DNA from: Aggregatilinea lenta
GTDB taxonomy: Bacteria > Chloroflexota > Anaerolineae > Aggregatilineales > Aggregatilineaceae
Direction of reading: 5' to 3'
NCBI RefSeq assembly: GCF_003569045.1
Contig: NZ_BFCB01000002.1
Coordinates: 1,469,506-1,533,505 of the forward strand
DNA: 64,000 nt
Shown: positions 58,695-64,000 of the stretch, piece by piece
Numbering within the stretch: position 1 is the first letter of the stretch
Layout: each line of letters begins with the position of its first letter
The notes under the pieces: generated by a model
Told to the model about the DNA's origin: nothing
Seen by the model: the letters and a program-made list of their open reading frames with translations, nothing else
Database searches by the model: none
Translations under genes and position numbers: made by a program

Positions 58695-59720
58695 ATGCTC
58701 AAAATCGCCGTATTCGGGTTCTTCCAGCCCGATCAAACCCGCGTGAATCCGCTCCGCGCCCCGCAGCCCGCGCGCCTGTCCGCCAGCACCGACGACTTCA
58801 TGCGCGCGATTGCGGCACAGGTCCCAGACGCGCCCAAGGGCTATGCGTCGGGCGCGCCGTGCTTCGTCAAGCTGAGCGGGATCATCGCGGAGCCGGTGTA
58901 CGTGCAATCGCTAAGCGACCGGATGGCGCCCGGCGCGGGTCTGTTGAACTGCGACGGCTACGTCGCCATCGTGGACGCGGTGAAGATCCTCGCGCCGCGT
59001 ACCATCGAAGCGGCGCTGCGACGACTGCACGAGCAGCATCCACGCGCGCACATCATCATCGCGGCGGGGCGGCAGAACGACCCGGACGCGCTCTCGTCGG
59101 ACGAGATCCGCGAAGTCCTGGGCCTGCACCCCGACCTACCGGTCTATCCCTATGTGCCCGACGAGCCAAAGACGGCCCAACGCCTGATCCGGCGGCTGGC
59201 GCGCTACATCAGCGATCCGGCGCGCAACGTGCCGCCCATCTTTGCGGGCATGGAGCTGCCCATCGAACCGGCCCCCGCACCCGCCGAGGCGATCTCGTCT
59301 GCGCCACCTGCCCCGGCAGAGCCGCACATTCACGGGCTGGATCACACCGCGCTGGCTGTGAGCGACACGACGCGCGCGCTCGACTTTTACCGGGGCCTGC
59401 TGGGCTTCCGCGTCGTCGGGGAGAAGGTGCTGGCGGACGGTACGACGATCACGTTCGTCAACCTGGGCCGCAGCCTGCTGGGGCTGTACGCCGCGCCGGA
59501 CGCCGGAGCCGAGAGCGAGACGCGTCCGCGCGTGGGCGCGGGGCACGTCGTGCTGCGCGTGGTGGGGCTGGACGACATCGCGGATCAGCTCATCTGCGCG
59601 GACGTGCCCTGCCTGCTCGACCCGGACGAGGTCGCCGGGCGGCGCATGGCCTACTTCGCCGATCCCGACGGCAACGTCGTGGGGCTGGTCGAGGGCGATC
59701 CGGGCTTCAAGCGGCGGTAA
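58695..59720 (+). CDS. Fusion of a P-loop-less small-GTPase-like domain and a glyoxalase/VOC domain
   Basis: A 341-residue protein. Residues 1-185 resemble a small Ras/ARF-like GTPase: IAVFGFFQ is the first strand, GYVAIVDAVKIL precedes a helix, and IIIAAGRQNDPDALSSDEIREVLGL aligns with the base-recognition loop (ANKQDLPDALS in ARF-like proteins, cited by QNDPDALSSDEIREVLG). The GxxxxGKS P-loop is absent and the NKxD motif is changed to GRQND, so GTP hydrolysis is not expected. A Pro/Ala linker leads to a VOC domain from about residue 215 (DHTALAVSDTTRALDFYRGLLGF). VOC enzymes use a metal and act on lactoylglutathione, dioxygenase or resistance substrates. ATG 58695 is preferred; 58665 is possible. 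Confidence 0.75.
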   Translation: MLKIAVFGFFQPDQTRVNPLRAPQPARLSASTDDFMRAIAAQVPDAPKGYASGAPCFVKLSGIIAEPVYVQSLSDRMAPGAGLLNCDGYVAIVDAVKILAPRTIEAALRRLHEQHPRAHIIIAAGRQNDPDALSSDEIREVLGLHPDLPVYPYVPDEPKTAQRLIRRLARYISDPARNVPPIFAGMELPIEPAPAPAEAISSAPPAPAEPHIHGLDHTALAVSDTTRALDFYRGLLGFRVVGEKVLADGTTITFVNLGRSLLGLYAAPDAGAESETRPRVGAGHVVLRVVGLDDIADQLICADVPCLLDPDEVAGRRMAYFADPDGNVVGLVEGDPGFKRR

Positions 59721-59789
59721 AAACGACGCGCCGCAGGGGCAAAACCGACAGAATGACTCGAGCCGTCGATTCGCTTGGGGATCGGCGGC

Positions 59790-60440
59790 CTATTTGATCG
59801 CAAACCCCGCAATATGCGGTCCGACAATGGGAATATCCAGGTGGAAGTGATCCAGGTGCACGCTGCTAAAACCCGCGTGCTCGATAGCCGCCCCGGTTTC
59901 CCGATCGACGTGACAGGCATCGCTCATTACTTGCCAGAGGGGCCGCACGATGCGCTGCCAGCGGCGGCGTCCGCTGCCGCGCGGAGCGGCGACGTGCTCG
60001 ATGAAGACGAAGCGCCCGCCCGGTTTGAGCACGCGCACAATCTCGCGGAGGCTGCGCTGCGGATTGGTCACGGAGCACAGCACCTGCGTGCTGACCACAG
60101 CGTCCAGACTGCTGTCCGGCACGTCAAGATGTTCGGCCTGGCCTTCGCGCAGTTGGATGCTCAGACCCAGCCGCTGCGCCTCGCGCTGCACGTAGGGGAA
60201 CATCGCCGGGTTGGGATCGATGCCGAGCCAGCGCACGTCGGCGGGATAATAGGTCAGGTTCGCCCCGGTCCCAGGGCCGATTTCCAGCACGTCGCCGTGA
60301 AGGTCGCCCAATAGGGCACGCTTGCGCGCCTCGTAATAATGCGAGCGGCCCGTGCTTTCGGAGGCGATCAGTGACGCAAACAGACGCTCGTGCCAACTCG
60401 GACGGCGCGGGGACGGGGTCGCATCAGATTCGGTGTGCAT
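59790..60440 (-). CDS. Class I SAM-dependent methyltransferase
   Basis: A 216-residue methyltransferase of the type 11/UbiE-like group. GDVLEIGPGTGANLTYYP is motif I, WLGIDPNPAMFPYV motif II, LDAVVSTQVLCSVTNP motif IV and LREIVRVLKPGGRFVFIEHV motif post-I. The fold resembles METTL7-like thiol or lipid methyltransferases. The substrate is unknown. ATG 60440 has AAAAGG at eight nt, whereas the ATG at 60446 is too close to it. It lies downstream of the Ser/Thr kinase gene on the same strand but behind a terminator, so it is probably transcribed separately. Confidence 0.85.
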   Translation of the reverse strand: MHTESDATPSPRRPSWHERLFASLIASESTGRSHYYEARKRALLGDLHGDVLEIGPGTGANLTYYPADVRWLGIDPNPAMFPYVQREAQRLGLSIQLREGQAEHLDVPDSSLDAVVSTQVLCSVTNPQRSLREIVRVLKPGGRFVFIEHVAAPRGSGRRRWQRIVRPLWQVMSDACHVDRETGAAIEHAGFSSVHLDHFHLDIPIVGPHIAGFAIK

Positions 60441-60492
60441 CGACATGTCCTTTTGAACGGCCTTCCTCTCACTCCAACTCTCAGAGGGTAAC

Positions 60493-60531
60493 AAAAAACC
60501 GGGTGCACGCACATCGCGCCACACCCGGTTT
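60493..60531 (-). terminator. Intrinsic terminator of the Ser/Thr kinase gene
   Basis: AAACCGGGTG (minus 60531-60522) pairs with CACCCGGTTT (60505-60496), followed by T residues. It is located 32 bp after the kinase stop. Confidence 0.85.
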
Positions 60532-60562
60532 AATCGAATTCCTGATCCCCAGTCCCTATGCC

Positions 60563-62203
60563 CTATTGAACGGTGATCGTCAGGCTGGCCGAGTCGCCCA
60601 TGATGCCGTTGCTCCACGGCACGACCGCGACGGTATGGCGGCCCGTGCTGTCCGGTGTATAGGTGAACGAGCCGGTGTAGCTGCTCTGGTTGCTCACGTC
60701 CACCGAATCCAGCACGCGGTCGAAGCGTCGCAGCTCCACGCGCGTGATCGGGTTGCGGCTGTCCTGCGCCGTGAACTCGATCGTCACGCTGTCGCCCAGA
60801 GTGATCGTTGGGCCGCTGGTCGGGGACTGGATCGACGCGGCAGGGCGGAACTCCGCCGTGGGCGTGATGGTCGGTTCCGGCGGGCTGGTCGGCCCGGCCC
60901 CCTGCCCATCGTCGCCACCACCAAGCAGACTGACCAGCACGACCAGGATCACGATCACCACCACACCCGCCGCCGCAAGGCCACCCAGCAGCAGCCCTCG
61001 GTTGATCGCGGGCTGGGGCGCTTCAACATACGGCTCGGCGGGCGGCTGATAAGCGGGCGCATCCTCGCGGTAAAGCGGCGGCTGGTACGGTGGCGGAGGC
61101 GTGTAGGCAGGCGGGGACTGCACCGTCGCGGCGCTGTCAGAGAGTGGCATCGCGCCCGTCGGTGGGATCGTCGGCTGGAGATCCAGCGCCTCGCCCGTGG
61201 TCGCGCCCGCCATCAGCTCGTCCTCGACCTCCTGGTCCAGCATGCGCTCGTAGGTCCCCGTGCTGGCAGGTTCCGGCTCCAGCTCGGTTTCGCCGGTCCC
61301 TTCCGGCTCGCCCGCCGCAACGAGATCCAGCGCGGCGCGGTGCGCCTCGAAGTCGGTCTGCTCCGGCAGGCGTACGGGCGCATTCAACGCGCCGTCGAGC
61401 GCCTCGGCAAACGCTCCGGCGGACGCATAGCGATCCTCCGGGTCCTTAGCAAGCACCTTGCTGATCACCGGCTCGATGCTCATGGGCAGGTCGGGCTGGA
61501 GCGTATGCGGCGCGGGCGGCTCCACGTCGAGGTGCTGGTACATCAGGCCGTGCGGCGTCTCGGCGGAAAACGGCGTCTGGCCGAGCAGCATCTGGTACAC
61601 GATCACGCCCAGCGCATAGACGTCGGTGCGCCCGTCCACGGGCTGCGCACGCCACTGCTCCGGGGCCATGTAGGTGGGTGTGCCCATCACCGCGCCGGGC
61701 GCGGTCAGACCGGTGGTGGCAGTCCCCGCGACCATCTTGGCGATGCCAAAGTCGGTCAAGTAGGCGTTGCCCATCTCGTCGAGCAGGATATTGGTCGGCT
61801 TCAGGTCGCGGTGCACGATGCCCCGGCGATGCGCATAATCCAGCGCCGACCCGATCTGCCGCGTCAGCTCGACCACCCGCTCCGGCTTGAGCGGCCCGTC
61901 CAGTTCTGCCGCCAGATGCCCGCCGTCCATCAGCCGCATGACGAGATACGCGTTGCTCTCGTCACGTCCGAAGTCGTAGACGGGCAGAATGTGCGGATGC
62001 TGGAGCCGCGCGATGATCTGCGCCTCGCGCTCAAACCGGGCCATAAATTCGGGATCGCTGGCAAGGCCGGGCGCGATGATCTTGATCGCCACCTCGCGGT
62101 GCATGGACGGCTGGTAGGCGCGGTAGACCGTCGCCATGCCGCCCTTGCCGACCACTTCAAGCAGCTCGTACTGTCCGATGTGCGTTCCAGAAAGATCGGT
62201 CAT
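60563..62203 (-). CDS. Transmembrane serine/threonine protein kinase
   Basis: A 546-residue Hanks-type kinase. Residues 1-270 form the catalytic domain: GKGGMATVYRAY glycine loop, Lys41 in EVAIKII, catalytic Asp133 in IVHRDLKPTNILL, DFG at 151-153, and YMAPEQW. A Pro/Glu-rich juxtamembrane region follows, then one membrane helix (GGLAAAGVVVIVILVVLVSLL, about residue 410-430). The outside domain (about 455-546) is a bacterial Ig-like beta sandwich (SIQSPTSGPTITLGDSVTIEF), not a PASTA repeat. It should phosphorylate cytoplasmic proteins in response to external ligands. Confidence 0.95.
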   Translation of the reverse strand: MTDLSGTHIGQYELLEVVGKGGMATVYRAYQPSMHREVAIKIIAPGLASDPEFMARFEREAQIIARLQHPHILPVYDFGRDESNAYLVMRLMDGGHLAAELDGPLKPERVVELTRQIGSALDYAHRRGIVHRDLKPTNILLDEMGNAYLTDFGIAKMVAGTATTGLTAPGAVMGTPTYMAPEQWRAQPVDGRTDVYALGVIVYQMLLGQTPFSAETPHGLMYQHLDVEPPAPHTLQPDLPMSIEPVISKVLAKDPEDRYASAGAFAEALDGALNAPVRLPEQTDFEAHRAALDLVAAGEPEGTGETELEPEPASTGTYERMLDQEVEDELMAGATTGEALDLQPTIPPTGAMPLSDSAATVQSPPAYTPPPPYQPPLYREDAPAYQPPAEPYVEAPQPAINRGLLLGGLAAAGVVVIVILVVLVSLLGGGDDGQGAGPTSPPEPTITPTAEFRPAASIQSPTSGPTITLGDSVTIEFTAQDSRNPITRVELRRFDRVLDSVDVSNQSSYTGSFTYTPDSTGRHTVAVVPWSNGIMGDSASLTITVQ

Positions 62204-62427
62204 AATGCCTCGCTGTTAGTCGGCTTCCGTCGATAGGCGCTGCGCCGCGTGCCCCAGAATTAGCATAGCTGCACGCCGCAATTGCGGCAAATAGGCCACC
62301 ACGCGTTTACTTTACCCAGATATTACCAGGGATTGCGGGCTTCCCCCACGCAGCGCCGCCCACCAGAGCCATCAGAATTTGTGAGCCGGTCGCGTCGGGA
62401 TGATAATAAGCGCCATTCGTAATCCGG

Positions 62428-62449
62428 GAGATCGGCAGCTGCCGATCTC
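62428..62449. promoter_or_regulatory. 22-bp perfect palindrome upstream of the permease gene
   Basis: GAGATCGGCAG followed by its exact reverse complement. It lies 35 bp before the permease start, between divergent genes. No U tract follows. It may be an operator or a remnant of a terminator for an upstream gene no longer present. Confidence 0.45.
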
Positions 62450-62483
62450 TGTTGGTTTCTCAGGAAATTGAGGTCACCCCGGT

Positions 62484-63629
62484 ATGGCTGGCGCAGAAGA
62501 CGCCCTCCCTCTTTCACTCAAGTCCGGCTCTAGCCCGCGATCGAACCCCTGGATCGACGCCTGGCGCCTGTTCCGCCGCAATCGGGCCGCAATGGTCGCC
62601 CTGTTTATCCTGATCGGCATCGTGTTCATCGCCCTCACAGCCAACGTGTGGACCGACCTCGGCCTGCTGGATGGCCGCACCGGGGCCAGCGCGCGCCACA
62701 CGATCAACCCGCTCGGTCTGGCGTCGGTCGATCCGTTCCCCGATCCGGGCACTTGCGCGCGCGATAACCAGGCCCGCAGCCCGTATTGGTGTGCGTGGCT
62801 CGAACCCGACGCGCTGGCCGTGGTGAACGACAGTTACTGCTCCACGCCCGCCCCGACCACGCAGCGCCAGTGGTGCTTCTTGCTCGGCGGCGACAACCAG
62901 GGTAAGGACTGGCTCTCGCAGACCGTCTACGGCGCGCAGATCTCGCTGACGGTCGGCTTCGTGGGCGCGATCATGAGCCTGGTGCTGGGGCTGGTCTATG
63001 GCATCGTCTCCGGCTACTACGGCGGCAGCATCGATAACCTGATGATGCGCTTCGTCGACTTTATGTACGGCTTCCCGGATCTGGTGATGATCATCCTGCT
63101 GCAGGTGTTCTTCACGCAGATCGCGCGCGAGTATCAGAACAAGGAGGGCACCGGCCTGTTATGGTCGATCCTCCAACTGAACAAAAGCATGGGCGGGCTG
63201 CTGTTCCTGTTCGTCGCCCTGGGCGCGCTGAGCTGGATCGGCACGGCGCGGCTGGCGCGCGGCCAGGTGCTCTCGTACCGCGAAAAGGAATTCGTCGAGG
63301 CCGCGCGCGCGGTGGGCGCCAGCGACCGGCGCATCATCTTCGTGCACCTGCTGCCCAACGTCATCGGTCCGCTGATCGTGGCCGAAACGCTGGCGATCCC
63401 CGGCTTCATCTTCACCGAGGCGTTCCTGAGCTTCATCGGGCTGGGTGTGCAGCCCGGCATCCCCAGTTGGGGCGCGATGATCAGCCGCGTGCGCGAGGAG
63501 GGCGGGTTGCGGTCCAACCGGCACATCCTGCTCCTGCCCAGCGCGGCGCTGGTGGTCACGACGCTGGCGTTCAACTTCCTGGGCGACGGCCTGCGCGATG
63601 CCTTCGATCCGCGTCTGCGCGGGACGTAG
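62484..63629 (+). CDS. ABC transporter permease, OppC/DppC type, without its usual partners
   Basis: A 381-residue membrane protein. An N-terminal cytoplasmic segment and first helix (AAMVALFILIGIVFIALTA) precede a long extracytoplasmic insert with Cys residues. The permease core follows with five helices and the EAA loop EFVEAARAVGASDRRIIFVHLLPNVIGP, which contacts the ATPase. This is the second permease of dipeptide/oligopeptide importers. Normally it follows oppB and precedes oppD/F, but here it is divergent from the kinase gene and followed by repeats, so it looks isolated. The long insert is common in Chloroflexota-type OppC. ATG 62484 has only a weak ribosome binding site. Confidence 0.9.
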   Translation: MAGAEDALPLSLKSGSSPRSNPWIDAWRLFRRNRAAMVALFILIGIVFIALTANVWTDLGLLDGRTGASARHTINPLGLASVDPFPDPGTCARDNQARSPYWCAWLEPDALAVVNDSYCSTPAPTTQRQWCFLLGGDNQGKDWLSQTVYGAQISLTVGFVGAIMSLVLGLVYGIVSGYYGGSIDNLMMRFVDFMYGFPDLVMIILLQVFFTQIAREYQNKEGTGLLWSILQLNKSMGGLLFLFVALGALSWIGTARLARGQVLSYREKEFVEAARAVGASDRRIIFVHLLPNVIGPLIVAETLAIPGFIFTEAFLSFIGLGVQPGIPSWGAMISRVREEGGLRSNRHILLLPSAALVVTTLAFNFLGDGLRDAFDPRLRGT

Positions 63630-63706
63630 ACAGGCAGCCTTAGCGGGTAGCCAGGAGCCAAAGCAAGAGCGAAAAGCAAAGGTAAGAGCACCTCACCCCC
63701 GGCCCC
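63630..63706. repeat. Gene-end composite repeat, left half interrupted by an insertion
   Basis: After the permease stop come GCCTTAGCGGGTAGCC, GCAAGAGCGAAAAGCAAAGG and AGAGCACCTCACCCCCGGCCCC. The unit then breaks at 63706 and resumes at 63939 with a duplicate of the last 11 bp. It has the same order and polarity as the copies behind hisS and RNase D. Confidence 0.75.
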
Positions 63707-63938
63707 CTTTCAGGGGTAGGTTTTTAATTCTTGGGAATCACACGTCAATGCGTAGATGGGCGATTCGCCTTTCAACGGCTGAAAATCGAGAGCTTCATGG
63801 TCTGGACCTGCCAGCGTTTGAGGCGGAAACGGTCTCAGACCGCCAACGATTTCGCCATATTGGAACAACTGCTAGCCCTTGAAAACCCGTGGAAGCTTAA
63901 GCGTTCTAGGGCTTCCATAAAAAACCTACCCTTGAAAG
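63707..63938. mobile_element. MITE-like element, 232 bp, inserted in the gene-end repeat
   Basis: Terminal inverted repeats CTTTCA(G/A)GGGTAGGTTTTT match at 18 of 19 positions. An 11-bp direct repeat CCCCCGGCCCC flanks the element (63696-63706 and 63939-63949), and removing element plus one copy restores an intact gene-end repeat. There is no full transposase gene. One open frame from ATG 63797 reads through the right end and could be a transposase remnant. The TSD length would suit IS4-like relatives, but the family is not identified. Confidence 0.7.
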
Positions 63939-64000
63939 CCCCCGGCCCCTCTCCAATCAAGTTGGAGAGGGAAGACAAGCAGATCGCGTCTATTGCGCGA
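63939..64000. repeat. Gene-end composite repeat, right half
   Basis: CCCCCGGCCCCTCTCCAA, TCAAG and TTGGAGAGGGAAGACAAGC complete the dyad unit. The remaining bases to the window end hold no visible gene. Confidence 0.7.

Noticed and set aside
1-64000. CRISPR arrays, rRNA operons, complete insertion sequences, ordinary tRNA genes
   Set aside because: No regularly spaced direct repeats, no rRNA-like sequence, no transposase-length ORF with recognisable motifs and no tRNA cloverleaf other than the tmRNA were noticed on reading; a tRNAscan-SE and Rfam search would settle this.

Overview
The window looks like a high-GC chromosomal segment from a member of the Chloroflexota, probably an Anaerolineae-type lineage. 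This is inferred from gene content and style: WD40 and TPR proteins anchored to the membrane, a very large multi-GAF histidine kinase, YfhO and GT39 membrane glycosyltransferases, a Ser/Thr kinase with an extracytoplasmic beta domain, and an infC-rpmI-rplT-trmH cluster. No sequence search was possible, so the assignment is provisional. Most genes lie on the minus strand in short operons and are housekeeping or signalling genes. There are no CRISPR arrays, rRNAs, prophages or complete insertion sequences that I can see.

Layout. 1-4.6 kb: partial cupin, TetR regulator, NDH-2-like flavoprotein and hisS. 4.9-9.8 kb: small membrane protein, toroid-fold protein, GNAT, beta-carbonic-anhydrase-like gene, flavin-binding protein, pentapeptide-repeat protein. 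9.8-21.8 kb: methyltransferase, histidine ammonia-lyase, YfhO and GT39 membrane proteins, SGNH hydrolase, PRPP synthetase, WD40 protein. 22-25.6 kb: two GNAT proteins and a DUF4395-thioredoxin pair. 25.8-29.8 kb: a SLOG/LSDAT protein behind two paralogous TPR-membrane proteins. 29.9-32.7 kb: trmH, a membrane protein, rplT, rpmI, infC. 32.7-43.6 kb: 1883-residue sensor kinase, MBL/beta-CASP nuclease, RNase D, CorA, CcmC/CcmD. 43.6-52.8 kb: tmRNA, lipoprotein, GT2, PAS kinase, ribulose-monophosphate pair with a TPR protein, WD40 protein. 53-63.6 kb: HEPN-like gene, lipoprotein, RsmC-like methyltransferase, Lpd, a pseudo-GTPase/VOC fusion, methyltransferase, Ser/Thr kinase, OppC-type permease.

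The most interesting content is regulatory RNA. Upstream of hisS there is a promoter, a 12-codon leader peptide with three consecutive His codons, and mutually exclusive anti-terminator and terminator hairpins, which is the full architecture of ribosome-mediated attenuation. Two other genes, the carbonic-anhydrase-like gene and the DUF4395-thioredoxin pair, each follow a TTGACA promoter and a leader of about 190-220 nt ending in an intrinsic terminator. Both leaders encode a short peptide containing Val-Cys-Met-Cys, with a synonymous third-position change between them. This suggests a shared cysteine (sulfur) attenuation circuit linking the two loci.

Other structure: the TetR gene and the NDH-2 gene carry nearly identical 28-bp promoter/operator sites. 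A composite repeat with fixed polarity sits just after many stop codons, and one copy is interrupted by a 232-bp MITE-like element with an 11-bp target duplication.
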